DNA of 64,000 bases, taken from NCBI RefSeq assembly GCF_028283705.1, contig NZ_JAPWKD010000015.1:419479-483478 (forward strand). The letters run 5' to 3'. Both the position numbers and the translations under genes were made by a program. Each line of letters opens with the position of its first letter. The first letter of the stretch is position 1. Under the pieces are notes generated by a model that saw only the letters and a list, made by a program, of their open reading frames with translations, made no database searches and was not told the DNA's origin. The stretch comes from Pantoea sp. GTDB taxonomy: Bacteria > Pseudomonadota > Gammaproteobacteria > Enterobacterales > Enterobacteriaceae. Shown here piece by piece: positions 43,050-52,401 of this stretch.

Positions 43050-46000
43050 TTAAGCACTGGCTGGCGGCTCGACGGGTAAGGTAAACCAGAAGTGGCTGCC
43101 ATAGTCAGCCCGGTTTTCCCCGCGCAGTTCGCCACAGTGTTTTTTGATGATACCCTGGCTAATGGTCAGCCCCATTCCCATCCCTTCTTTTTTGGTGGTG
43201 TAGAACGAATCAAAAATATGTTCCAGCACCTCATCAGGAATGCCAGATCCCGTGTCATGAACTTCAAAGCGAATGGTGTCGGGTGTGGGATTGGAGGTCG
43301 CCAGTGTCAGAATTAGCGGACGCTGTTCAATGCCGGTCATGGCATCAATAGCGTTCACCACCAGGTTCAGCAGCACCTGTTGAATCTGAATGCGGTCGCA
43401 ATACACCTCGGCACAATCGGCATGCAGTTTCAGCTCCAGCGAGATCCATTTTCTTTCAATCTCCGCGCGTGACAGAGCCAGAATATCGCGCGCAATCAAA
43501 TGCAGGTTCGCTTTAGCAAATACCGAGTCATGTTTGCGGGTTAACGCTTGCAGGCCCCGGATAATGTCGCCTGCGCGTTTTCCTTCCTGCAAAATCTCAT
43601 CCAGGCTGAAACAGGCATTCTCGATATGCCGGGGTTCACGTTTCAGCCAGCGCTGGCTGGCACCAGCATGAGCGACGATCGACATTAATGGCTGGTTGAT
43701 TTCGTGCGCGATCGAGGCGGTTAACTGCCCGACGGTGGTGGCGCGCGAAACCCGGGCGAGATCGGCCTGTGCCATACGCGCCGCATCCTCTGCCCGACGT
43801 TGTACGGTAATGTCGGAAATGGTGCCAAAGTATTCTTTGACTTCCGGCCAGTTCTCCACCGGATCGCCAATTCCTTTGATATAACGATATTCGCCATTTG
43901 GCCGGATGATGCGAAATTCCGCCTGCATACTGATGCCGTTCTGCACACTGTCGCGCACCAGGTCATTAATACATTGAAAGTCGTCAGGGTGCACAACGGT
44001 CATGAAATCCGCCATCGACCAGCTTTGCTGCTGCTCGGGCAGACCGAGAATACGCATATACTCATCCGACACGGACAGCCGGTCCTGCCCGATATCCCAG
44101 CTCCAGGTGCCGGTATGGCTGATTTTCTCCCCCATCATCAGGGAGGTCTGGCTGGCGCGCAGCTGCTTCTCCACGCGTCTGCGGTGAATGTTCTCCTCAA
44201 GCAATTCGGCATACAGGCGCGCGGTCTCAATGGATACCGCTGCCTGCGCGCTGAGGGTTTTGACGATATGCGATTGCTCAGCGGTGAACACATCCGGCAT
44301 CAGCCGGTTTTCCAGATATAACACCCCAACCATATTGGCCTGCTTGAACATCGGCACACACATTACGGCTGCGCCGGAGGAAACCAGATAAGGATCCTGA
44401 CTGAAGGGGCTGAAATCCTCCGGTTTACCGGTACGAATCTCCTGCCCGGTGCGGATCACCGCGGAAAGCACCGACAACGGCAAATCGGTAGCGGCTGGCC
44501 GTTCTTTGACGATCCTGACTTTTACACCATCGGCATTGGCTTCGGCCCAGGCTTCCGTTTCCGGGACATTGCCGTCCAGCACGCGAATCAGCAGGCAACG
44601 CTGCGCCCCGGCGCGCTCCAGCAACATCCGCATCAGAATATGGATCAGACGGTCAAGATTGATCTCCTCCGTCAGGGCGCGTACCGCTGTCACCACACTT
44701 TCGAGGTCACGAATGGATTCGTCTTCAAAGGGAATGGTGGTGAACGCGTTGCTTTGTTTTTGCGTCGCCAGTTGCGGATAGCGTTGTTCCAGCTGGCGCA
44801 CCTTGGCCTGTGCGCCCCAGTTTTCCCAGCCGCTGATCGCCCCTTTTAAATAGGCATCGGCGGGCACGTCGAATTTCCAGCTTTTGGCGCAATACCCCGC
44901 CAGCTCGTAAGCGAGTGCGTTGATGTGCTGATAACCTGACTTGCGTGACAAATTAATCGCCATCTCGTACTGGCTTAATGCCTCCCCCACTTCACCGCGC
45001 AGGCGGGCAAGTTCCGCCGCGATCAGCGCGGCTTTATCGGCAAACAGCTCGGGATTAAGCACCGACCATTGGACAATCTTGTCAAAATGGTCGTGGGCCT
45101 GTTGATGAACTTTGGCGGTCGCCTGCCCGGCAGACAGCGGCACCGTCAGGCTCAGTGCGCTAAAGAAATGTAAATCCAGCAGATAGATATAGCCAGGCAC
45201 GGCGCTTATCAGCTGCGTCGCCTCGGCGAAACAGGGCAAGGCCAGGGCATATTCGCCCGCATAAAAATGCGCCATACCGCGATACAAATATGACCAGAAC
45301 AGCACCATCGCTTTAGGACCGGACACCGGCCCAGGCTCGCTGCCGGTAAGTTGTGTCGGATAGAGATCGATACCGCTGAATTTGGTATGGCTGCTGCCAC
45401 GCAGATGGATGACAAAATGCTTCTGCATCAGCAGCACGTTTTCGACATCGGGATAAAAAGATTTTTGCGTAAAGGCCAGGCCACGTTCGATGGTGGTCTG
45501 CACCGACTCCAGATGATCACCGCGCGTCAGGTAGTTCATCACCTGATGGCGCAACGACAGGCAGGCAAAGGATTTATCGCCGTGCGCCAGCGCGACGTTA
45601 AAGCTTTTTTTCGCGTAATCGATTGCGAAGGCCAGCGGCTGCGTCCAGATCCCCACCTGATCGAGCGGCAACAACGTGCGCGCTTTAAAACGCACAAAGT
45701 TGTGCTTTTCAGCCAGCTGTGTGGCTAACATGCCGGATTTAAAGCCGTAGTGGTATTCCTGGTAGCGATCGGTGATCAGTACGCTAAACCATGACAGGCC
45801 AAACACCGACGCACCACTGATACCGTGGTCCAGCGTCATATCCAGCATTTTACACACCAGCAGCAGGTGCAACTGCGGGCAGTCATAAGAGGATGCAAAA
45901 ATGGTGCTGGCCATCAGGTTCAGCACCGACTCTTTTTCGCGGTTCGCCATCAGCGGCAACGTACCCAGGGTGACGGACGGATCCGGCCCCAGGCGCGCTT

Positions 46001-48617
46001 TCAGTGCGTACCAGGCCGCGTTGCACTCATCCTCATCCGGATAGCGATTGAAATGCACACCGAACACCGCCAGCCAGGCCAGCGCGGTTTCCAGTGCCAG
46101 ATAGTTGTCTGACTGCCGCATATGGATCTCAGCCGACAGGCAAGCCGCCGCCGATTTCTCCGTCAGGCTGCCCGGCATCCCCAGCAGCACAGTACACTGG
46201 GCCTGTGCTGCGCTGAGATTGCCCTGCAGGAACTGGCACTCCGCTTCCTCGAAGCCCAGTAAAAAATGGTCAGAGGTGGGTTGTTGCTGATCCAGCGCGC
46301 GGGCCGTTTGCAGATAGCGTAACGCCGACGCGTAATCGCCAGCGCGTTTGGCGCGCTGCGCCGCAGTAAGGCTGAGGCGAAAGTAATTGCGACTTTGTGC
46401 CGGGGGCATCGGCACATCCGCCGCCATCGCAATATGGTGCACCGCGCGAAACAGCGTTTCGTTACCTTCGGCGCGCGGCGCACACTCCGCCAGCAGACAG
46501 GCTGCCTGTTGATGGATCCGTAACTTTTGCTTAAAACCAATCAGCAAAAAGGCCGCATCATGGACGCGATCATGGGTGAAGGTGTATTCATCGTTGACGA
46601 TGGTAATAAACTTTGCGGCGATGGCGGGTCGCAGCCGCTCCTGAATTTTGCGCTGACCAGCCCCCAGGATCTGGCTGAGCAGTGCCAGCTGACCATTTCC
46701 CCCCAGACAGGCCAGGCTGCCGAGCAGTTGCCGGGTTGCTTCAGGCATGCGCTCCAGCTGGCGTACCACCAGGCTGGCGACATTATCGGTATACTGACGC
46801 GCCTGCAACGCGCTCTGGTCGTAATGCCATTTCAGCGGATCTTTGGTGTAAAAGATGAGCCCGTCATCGATAGCCTGTTTAAAAAACTCTTGCAGGAATA
46901 GCGGATTACCACCGGTTTTCTCATGGATCAGCTGGGCCAGCTCGCTGGTGCCGCTGGTGCGGGTATGCAACATACCCGCCAGCCAGCGGGCGACCATTTT
47001 GACGTTAAGCGGCTGCGGTGTCAGCTGGGTGATACGTGCTGCGGCACTCTGGATGCGTGCCAGAAAACCGGCTACCTGCCGACAAGGCATCGACTCCGCA
47101 TCCCGATGTGCAATCACCAATAAGAATGGCAGATGCTCATTACGCTGAAACACCTTCTCCAGCAGTTGCAGGCTGGCCTGATCTGCCCAGTGCACGTCAT
47201 CAATCAACATCACCAGCGGTTTACCGGATGAGGCAAACGCTTTGATTAACGCACCGGCCATCTGGTGAAAACGTTCGCGCGCATCGATTAACGGATCGGT
47301 GCTGACCACAGGTTGCACAATATCCAGCAACTGGCGCAGTTCCGGCACCAGTTCAATTGCCAGCTCGACATCATGGCCCAACGCTCGTGTTAAGCGCGTC
47401 CGCCACACCTGTACATCCGCCGTGGGCAGACCGAGCAGATACAACGTCAGGGTACGGAAGGCGGCGCTCAGCGCAGAGTATGGCACCTTGGGGGAATGTT
47501 GATCGGCTTTGCCGACCGTCAACAAAATGGGCTTGTGCTGCAGCTTTTTCAGCGCCGAGGCAATGATGGCAGACTTCCCTGATCCCGGCGCACCGCCGAT
47601 CATCACCAGATGATGGGTACCGCTGTGCTGCGCCTCCTCCAGTGCGTTCAATAACTCCCGCGCCTGCGGATGGCCGGTAAACAGCGTTTCAACACGATAA
47701 TTCGTCGTGAAACGTTCCTGCAAACCCAGGGTAAAAGGGGCGATGGAGCCCTCTTGCGTCAGCGTCGCCTTGCAGCGCCGCAGATCGGCCAGCAAGCCGT
47801 CAATGGTTTGATAACCATCGGCGGGCGATTTTGCCAGCAGACGCAGGATGATGGCCGACAGCATCGCCGGGACATCCGGGCGAATTGATTCTGGTGGACG
47901 TGGCGCGGTCGCCAGATGATGGTGGATCCACTCAGCCTGCCCCGCCTGGGGCGAACCAAACGGCAGCCTGCCGGTGAGCATTTCATACAACACCACGCCC
48001 AGACTGTAGAGATCGCTGAGGTTGCTGACCGGATAAGGCGTGCGTCCGGTATGTGCCGGCGACATGTAAGCCAGCGTGCCGCCCGACGCACGCAGCGAAT
48101 TTTTCAGCTGGGAATCGACGGTGACGGAGGCCAGCCCAAAGCCACCCAGACGGTAGGAACCGTCGTTATTCAGGAACAGATGGGCGGGTTTGATATCGCC
48201 GTGCACAATCCCCTGGTGATGGGCCTGACTCAATGGCAAACATAGCTGAATAGCATTGCGTAAATAATCCGCGATCTGCTCCGGCGGCACCCCGATTATC
48301 CCCGCCAGCGTTCGATAAGGAAACTGCGGATACACCAGCGCATAGTGCCCCTGGTGACGGGTAAAGCCCGCCGGTTTCACCGCCCAGCGCGGAGCCAGAT
48401 GCGGGGCCAACGCCAGCTCGTTTTTTAATAACTGCGTCGCCTGAAATGCCACCTCGTCACTGGCGGCAGTGGCGATCAGCACGGTTTCACCGGCAGCAAA
48501 TCGCCCCATCAACCAGGCAATGCTGCCATCCTGCGCCAGCGGGGTCAGCATTATCTCTTCCGGCAGGATGATCTTCGCTTCGTCGTTACCTTCCTGCGGG
48601 ACAGAGATAATGCCCAT
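43050..48617 (-). CDS. multidomain sensor: protein-kinase-like, AAA, GAF, PAS, histidine kinase
   Basis: A 1855-residue cytoplasmic signalling protein. Residues about 20-285 are a Ser/Thr-kinase fold, but the DFG motif reads Gly159-Phe-Gly and the HxDxKxxN loop reads HGDIKPAH (Asp141 and Lys143 kept, Asn replaced by His). About 310-600 is an AAA/NACHT-like ATPase with Walker A GAPGSGKS (Lys348). About 650-1290 is helical repeats. About 1300-1470 is GAF, about 1500-1610 PAS with a PAC tail, and about 1620-1855 the histidine kinase, with phospho-acceptor His1638 in SIAHEINQPL and ATP-lid glycines (GSGIPDEV, GMGMGL). This architecture is known in proteobacteria as a trifunctional kinase. It is coupled by TAATG to the receiver-only gene upstream. 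Confidence 0.93.
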   Translation of the reverse strand: MGIISVPQEGNDEAKIILPEEIMLTPLAQDGSIAWLMGRFAAGETVLIATAASDEVAFQATQLLKNELALAPHLAPRWAVKPAGFTRHQGHYALVYPQFPYRTLAGIIGVPPEQIADYLRNAIQLCLPLSQAHHQGIVHGDIKPAHLFLNNDGSYRLGGFGLASVTVDSQLKNSLRASGGTLAYMSPAHTGRTPYPVSNLSDLYSLGVVLYEMLTGRLPFGSPQAGQAEWIHHHLATAPRPPESIRPDVPAMLSAIILRLLAKSPADGYQTIDGLLADLRRCKATLTQEGSIAPFTLGLQERFTTNYRVETLFTGHPQARELLNALEEAQHSGTHHLVMIGGAPGSGKSAIIASALKKLQHKPILLTVGKADQHSPKVPYSALSAAFRTLTLYLLGLPTADVQVWRTRLTRALGHDVELAIELVPELRQLLDIVQPVVSTDPLIDARERFHQMAGALIKAFASSGKPLVMLIDDVHWADQASLQLLEKVFQRNEHLPFLLVIAHRDAESMPCRQVAGFLARIQSAAARITQLTPQPLNVKMVARWLAGMLHTRTSGTSELAQLIHEKTGGNPLFLQEFFKQAIDDGLIFYTKDPLKWHYDQSALQARQYTDNVASLVVRQLERMPEATRQLLGSLACLGGNGQLALLSQILGAGQRKIQERLRPAIAAKFITIVNDEYTFTHDRVHDAAFLLIGFKQKLRIHQQAACLLAECAPRAEGNETLFRAVHHIAMAADVPMPPAQSRNYFRLSLTAAQRAKRAGDYASALRYLQTARALDQQQPTSDHFLLGFEEAECQFLQGNLSAAQAQCTVLLGMPGSLTEKSAAACLSAEIHMRQSDNYLALETALAWLAVFGVHFNRYPDEDECNAAWYALKARLGPDPSVTLGTLPLMANREKESVLNLMASTIFASSYDCPQLHLLLVCKMLDMTLDHGISGASVFGLSWFSVLITDRYQEYHYGFKSGMLATQLAEKHNFVRFKARTLLPLDQVGIWTQPLAFAIDYAKKSFNVALAHGDKSFACLSLRHQVMNYLTRGDHLESVQTTIERGLAFTQKSFYPDVENVLLMQKHFVIHLRGSSHTKFSGIDLYPTQLTGSEPGPVSGPKAMVLFWSYLYRGMAHFYAGEYALALPCFAEATQLISAVPGYIYLLDLHFFSALSLTVPLSAGQATAKVHQQAHDHFDKIVQWSVLNPELFADKAALIAAELARLRGEVGEALSQYEMAINLSRKSGYQHINALAYELAGYCAKSWKFDVPADAYLKGAISGWENWGAQAKVRQLEQRYPQLATQKQSNAFTTIPFEDESIRDLESVVTAVRALTEEINLDRLIHILMRMLLERAGAQRCLLIRVLDGNVPETEAWAEANADGVKVRIVKERPAATDLPLSVLSAVIRTGQEIRTGKPEDFSPFSQDPYLVSSGAAVMCVPMFKQANMVGVLYLENRLMPDVFTAEQSHIVKTLSAQAAVSIETARLYAELLEENIHRRRVEKQLRASQTSLMMGEKISHTGTWSWDIGQDRLSVSDEYMRILGLPEQQQSWSMADFMTVVHPDDFQCINDLVRDSVQNGISMQAEFRIIRPNGEYRYIKGIGDPVENWPEVKEYFGTISDITVQRRAEDAARMAQADLARVSRATTVGQLTASIAHEINQPLMSIVAHAGASQRWLKREPRHIENACFSLDEILQEGKRAGDIIRGLQALTRKHDSVFAKANLHLIARDILALSRAEIERKWISLELKLHADCAEVYCDRIQIQQVLLNLVVNAIDAMTGIEQRPLILTLATSNPTPDTIRFEVHDTGSGIPDEVLEHIFDSFYTTKKEGMGMGLTISQGIIKKHCGELRGENRADYGSHFWFTLPVEPPASA

Positions 48618-49000
48618 TATGGTGTTTCCCCCTGCGACAGTTCGCTACGGATAATGGTCAGGAGCGTATCAACATCAATGGGTTTTCGCAAAAAGGTCAC
48701 CGCACCCAGCGCAATCGCATACCACTGCACGGATTCTTCCTGATCGGCAGAGATGAAAACCACGGGCAGAGCCACGGATTGCTGTTTCAGGACTGAGTAA
48801 AGTTCAAAACCGCTCATTCCTTTCAATCTGACGTCGATGATCAGCATAGCCGCGCCGGTTAATGCTGACTCGTTTTGGAGGAGTTCTTCGCCCGATTCAT
48901 ACAGGCTGGTGGTGTATCCGTCAGAATGCAGTAAATTGCTCAGGCCATTACGGACTGAGCGTTCATCATCAACGATAACAATGTGCTGTGGTAGCGTCAT
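48617..49000 (-). CDS. stand-alone receiver-domain protein
   Basis: A 127-residue FixJ-like receiver with no output domain: acidic pair Asp11-Asp12 (VIVDDERSVRNGLSNLL), phospho-acceptor Asp56 (LIIDVRLKGMSG), Ser in VVFISADQE and Lys in FLRKPIDVD. It stops directly at the kinase start (one shared base). It could be a phosphorelay intermediate, a phosphate sink, or a regulator of the kinase. Its close similarity to the receiver of the regulator at 42426 (NGLSNLLHSDGY versus SALSNLLSSEDY) suggests a duplication. Confidence 0.93.
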   Translation of the reverse strand: MTLPQHIVIVDDERSVRNGLSNLLHSDGYTTSLYESGEELLQNESALTGAAMLIIDVRLKGMSGFELYSVLKQQSVALPVVFISADQEESVQWYAIALGAVTFLRKPIDVDTLLTIIRSELSQGETP

Positions 49001-49044
49001 GCTGTAATCCTCTGATAATCCTCACGCGCACGTGAGGATATTCC

Positions 49045-49299
49045 TTAGGGTCCCTTTTCTCCACCAGGTGGTGGCGTGCCACTGATTTTGGGCACACATT
49101 CATGGCGGAACCAGGCCAGGGTTACCGGTTGGCGACGGATCAGGCGTTGCGCCAGCGGGACCAGTTGCTCCCCCACCAGCATGCCAAATAATCCCAGCAA
49201 CGCGATCACTGGCGGCGCAGGGGAATTGACATCTATCAGACCATAAATCACGCCCGCCAGCATACCCACTACCAGCGAAATAACATATGACTTCAGCAT
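49045..49299 (-). CDS. XapX-domain small membrane protein (84 aa)
   Basis: An 84-residue inner-membrane protein with two hydrophobic helices (VISLVVGMLAGVIYGLI and PVIALLGLFGMLVGEQLVPL) joined by the XapX-type turn DVNSPAPP. A 30-residue polar tail follows the second helix. The XapX family has no established function known to me. It starts 2 nt after its paralogue at 49302, so the two form a tandem pair downstream of the isochorismatase-like gene. Confidence 0.85.
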   Translation of the reverse strand: MLKSYVISLVVGMLAGVIYGLIDVNSPAPPVIALLGLFGMLVGEQLVPLAQRLIRRQPVTLAWFRHECVPKISGTPPPGGEKGP

Positions 49300-49301
49300 G
49301 G

Positions 49302-49505
49302 TCAGGATCTCTTATCGACGTGGCTTGTGACCGCAGCGGTCTGCTGCACTGGCTTCGCCAGATGAATCAGCTGCCCGCCAATAATCATGCCCAGCAAACC
49401 GATGAGCGCGATTGCCGGTGGTGCGGGTGAACGGACCCGGAGCAGTGCATAGAACAGGCCGACCAATACGCCTGCCCCCAGAGAAATGATCAAAGGATTC
49501 ATCAT
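49302..49505 (-). CDS. XapX-domain small membrane protein (67 aa)
   Basis: A 67-residue two-helix protein (IISLGAGVLVGLFYALL, AIALIGLLGMIIGGQLIHL) with the same RSPAPPAIAL turn as its neighbour. ATG 49505 and ATG 49502 are adjacent; the AGGAGG site is better spaced for the second. The pair might form a hetero-oligomer in the inner membrane. The gene is 47 nt downstream of the isochorismatase-like gene and probably cotranscribed. Confidence 0.82.
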   Translation of the reverse strand: MMNPLIISLGAGVLVGLFYALLRVRSPAPPAIALIGLLGMIIGGQLIHLAKPVQQTAAVTSHVDKRS

Positions 49506-49552
49506 GATCCTCCTGAGACCGGCACATCAGAGTGCCGGTCATCGCAAGGGAA

Positions 49553-50239
49553 TTAACGTGCCGGAACCGGCGCCAGGGTGCGATGTTCGCTTTCCTGACG
49601 TGATGGCGCTTTGTGCACCATGGTGTAAGCGTAATCAACGCCGATGCCGTAGGCACCAGAATGCTCTTTGGCAATCTTCATTACAGCGTCATAGGTATCA
49701 CGATGCGCCCAGTCACGCTGCCACTCCAGCATCACCTGCTGCCAGGTTACCGGGATCACCCCAGCCTGGATCATGCGCTGCATGGCATAGTCGTGGGCTT
49801 CTTTTGAGGTGCCGCCAGAGGCATCCGCCACCATATAGATTTCATAGCCGCCTTCCAGCATGGCGCACAGGGCGAAGCTGTTGTTACACACTTCGGTCCA
49901 CAGGCCGGAAACCACCACTTTTTTCTTCCCGTTAGCGGCCAGCGCATCACGGACTTTCTGATCGTCCCATGAGTTCATGGAAGTACGTTCCAGGATATCC
50001 AGCCCCGGGAACACGTCCAGCAGTTCAGGGTAGGTATAGCCAGAGAAACTCTCGGTTTCGACCGTGGTGATGATGGTCGGAATGTTAAATACCTTCGCCG
50101 CTTTCGCCAGCGCGACCGTGTTATTTTTCAGCACCTGACGATCGATTGACTGCACGCCAAACGCCATCTGCGGTTGCTGATCGATAAAGATAATCTGGCT
50201 GTTATGCGGGGTCAGAACTTCAAGCTTAGAGTTGGACAT
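49553..50239 (-). CDS. isochorismatase-like hydrolase (YcaC type)
   Basis: A 228-residue cysteine hydrolase. The catalytic Asp is in IIFIDQQPQMAFGV, the Lys is in AANGKKKVVVSGL and the nucleophilic Cys in GLWTEVCNNSFALCAMLEGG; VADASGGTSKEAHDYAM follows. The wording matches the YcaC octameric subgroup, whose physiological substrate is unsettled. ATG 50239 is preferred: MSNSKLEVL begins the domain, and the extension to 50281 is not family-like. It is the first gene of the minus-strand set with the two XapX genes, divergent from the YtcJ operon. Confidence 0.9.
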   Translation of the reverse strand: MSNSKLEVLTPHNSQIIFIDQQPQMAFGVQSIDRQVLKNNTVALAKAAKVFNIPTIITTVETESFSGYTYPELLDVFPGLDILERTSMNSWDDQKVRDALAANGKKKVVVSGLWTEVCNNSFALCAMLEGGYEIYMVADASGGTSKEAHDYAMQRMIQAGVIPVTWQQVMLEWQRDWAHRDTYDAVMKIAKEHSGAYGIGVDYAYTMVHKAPSRQESEHRTLAPVPAR

Positions 50240-50384
50240 GAATGTACCCATTGAGGTTAGTAACTGGATTTCCGCGAACATAAATACGGAGCAAAAGTGG
50301 CAGTCACCGGTTGGTCACTGTCAGATCGAAGTTTAGGGGGCATTACATGACCGGACTATTATCTCTGTGTATAAGTATACGAAC

Positions 50385-50408
50385 GTATAGGTATCCCTTT
50401 GTATAACT
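50385..50408 (+). promoter_or_regulatory. conserved 24-bp box, copy 2 (upstream of the YtcJ operon)
   Basis: Reads GTATA-GG-TATCC-CTT-TGTATAACT toward the plus-strand operon, 111 nt before its start. Additional GTATAC/GTATA words precede it (50375-50380 and 50368-50372 areas). The gap of 280 nt to the divergent YcaC-like gene holds no other clear feature. Confidence 0.75.
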
Positions 50409-50519
50409 AGACGGCGTTTCTCCCCGCTTACCATAATCCTGAGCTGATGGTGCTCTGACGCCCTGCGACAGCGCGCATTTCCCGTCCTGCTATTCGGACA
50501 TCTCAGTTCAGGAGGATCT

Positions 50520-52397
50520 ATGGTGACGCTCGGTAAAGCAGAGCTGATTTTAATCAACGGTAAATTCCACACCGTTGACCGCGCCAACCCGGTGGCTGTC
50601 GCCGTGGCGATTCGTGAAGGCAAATTTCTGGCCGTCGGTAGCGAGGCCGAAGTGATGGAGCATCATTGCGAAGGCACTAAAGTGATTGATCTTAAGGGAC
50701 ATACTGCCATTCCTGGTCTGAATGACTCCCACCTGCACCTCATCCGTGGCGGCCTCAACTACAACCTGGAACTGCGCTGGGAAGGCGTGCCGTCGCTGGC
50801 TGATGCGCTGCGCATGTTAAAAGAGCAGGCGCTGCGTACCCCGTCGCCGCAGTGGGTGCGCGTTGTCGGTGGCTGGACTGAGTTCCAGTTTGCCGAACGC
50901 CGGATGCCAACGCTGGAAGAGATCAATGATGCGGCACCGGACACCCCGGTGTTTATTCTGCATCTCTACGATCGCGCCCTGCTCAACCGCGCCGCACTGA
51001 AAGTGGTGGGATACACCAAAGACACACCAAACCCGCCAGGGGGTGAAATCCAGCGCGACAGCAACGGTAACCCAACCGGTATGCTGATTGCCCGCCCCAA
51101 CGCGATGATCCTGTACGCCACACTGGCGAAAGGACCGAAACTGCCGCTGGAATTGCAGATCAACTCCACCCGTCAGTTTATGCGTGAATTGAATCGCCTC
51201 GGCCTGACCAGCGCCATCGATGCGGGCGGCGGCTTCCAGAATTATCCTGACGATTATGAAGTGATTGCCGAGCTGCACAGCAAAAAACAGATGACGGTGC
51301 GCATCGCCTATAACCTGTTTACCCAGCGTCCCGGTCATGAGCTGGAAGATTTCGAAAAATGGACCGATATGCTGACGCCCGGTCAGGGCAGCGACTACTT
51401 CCGCCATAACGGTGCCGGTGAAATGCTGGTGTTCTCGGCGGCAGACTTTGAAGATTTCCTCGAACCGCGCCCGGACCTCGCCCCGGGGATGGAAGATGAG
51501 CTGGAGCGCGTGGTGCGTCATCTGGTGGAACATCGCTGGCCGTTCCGTCTGCACGCCACTTACAACGAATCCATCAGCCGCATGCTGGATGTGTTTGAAA
51601 AAGTGGATCGCGATATTCCATTTAACGGCCTGCATTGGTTCTTCGACCATGCGGAAACCGTGACACAGAAAAATATCGACCGTATCAAAGCCCTCGGTGG
51701 CGGCATTGCGGTGCAACATCGTATGGCGTTCCAGGGCGAATATTTTGCCGAACGTTATGGCATCGAGGCCACCCGCCACACCCCGCCGGTGGCGCGCATG
51801 CTGGAGACCGGTGTCCCGGTGGGTCTGGGCACTGACGCTACCCGCGTGGCCAGTTACAACCCGTGGACCGCGCTCTACTGGCTGGTTTCCGGCCGCACCG
51901 TGGGCGGCATGCAGATGTATGACGTCAATGCCCGCCTCGACCGTGACACCGCGCTGATGTTGTGGACTCAGGGCAGCGCCTGGTTCTCCAGTGAACAGGG
52001 CAAAAAGGGACAGATCAAAGTCGGCCAGCTGGCAGATATGGCGGTGCTGAGTAAAGATTTCTTTAGCGTGCCGGAAGAGGAAATCAAGGGTATTGAGTCA
52101 GTGCTGACGGTGGTGGATGGCAACGTGGTGTATGCCGCCGGATCCTTTAGCTCAGAAGCCCCACCGACGCTGCCGGTGTTGCCGGAATGGTCACCAGTGG
52201 TGAAGGTGCCTGGCCATTACCGCAGTGCGCCGCCGGATGCCATGACCCGCGTGGGTATGATGCCACAGGCGCATCATTGCAGCGGTCCCTGTGGGGTCCA
52301 CAGCCACCAGCATGATATTGCGCGTGGTGCTAATGTCCCGGTAGCCGAAGATAACGCCTTCTGGGGCGCGCTCGGTTGCAGCTGCTTTGCGTTTTAA
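50520..52397 (+). CDS. YtcJ-type metal-dependent amidohydrolase
   Basis: A 625-residue amidohydrolase-superfamily enzyme. The N-terminal beta domain (INGKFHTVDRANPVAVAVAI) leads into the metal site NDSHLHLIRGG near residue 70. Further His ligands appear in WPFRLHATYNES and WFFDHAETV, and the Asp ligand in GLGTDATRVASYNPW. YtcJ-like enzymes cleave amide or ester bonds of varied substrates; the native one is unknown. The C-terminal segment ends with an unusual His/Cys-rich tail (AHHCSGPCGVHSHQHD). AGGAGG precedes the ATG. First gene of the operon with DoxX, MFS and alpha/beta-hydrolase genes, behind the 24-bp box. Confidence 0.9.
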   Translation: MVTLGKAELILINGKFHTVDRANPVAVAVAIREGKFLAVGSEAEVMEHHCEGTKVIDLKGHTAIPGLNDSHLHLIRGGLNYNLELRWEGVPSLADALRMLKEQALRTPSPQWVRVVGGWTEFQFAERRMPTLEEINDAAPDTPVFILHLYDRALLNRAALKVVGYTKDTPNPPGGEIQRDSNGNPTGMLIARPNAMILYATLAKGPKLPLELQINSTRQFMRELNRLGLTSAIDAGGGFQNYPDDYEVIAELHSKKQMTVRIAYNLFTQRPGHELEDFEKWTDMLTPGQGSDYFRHNGAGEMLVFSAADFEDFLEPRPDLAPGMEDELERVVRHLVEHRWPFRLHATYNESISRMLDVFEKVDRDIPFNGLHWFFDHAETVTQKNIDRIKALGGGIAVQHRMAFQGEYFAERYGIEATRHTPPVARMLETGVPVGLGTDATRVASYNPWTALYWLVSGRTVGGMQMYDVNARLDRDTALMLWTQGSAWFSSEQGKKGQIKVGQLADMAVLSKDFFSVPEEEIKGIESVLTVVDGNVVYAAGSFSSEAPPTLPVLPEWSPVVKVPGHYRSAPPDAMTRVGMMPQAHHCSGPCGVHSHQHDIARGANVPVAEDNAFWGALGCSCFAF

Positions 52398-52401
52398 CAT
52401 T

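Noticed and set aside
50817..51779. Open frame of 320 codons on the minus strand inside the YtcJ-type gene
   Set aside because: The plus-strand frame has clear metal-binding motifs and a ribosome-binding site. The antisense frame has no recognisable domain and arises from codon bias.
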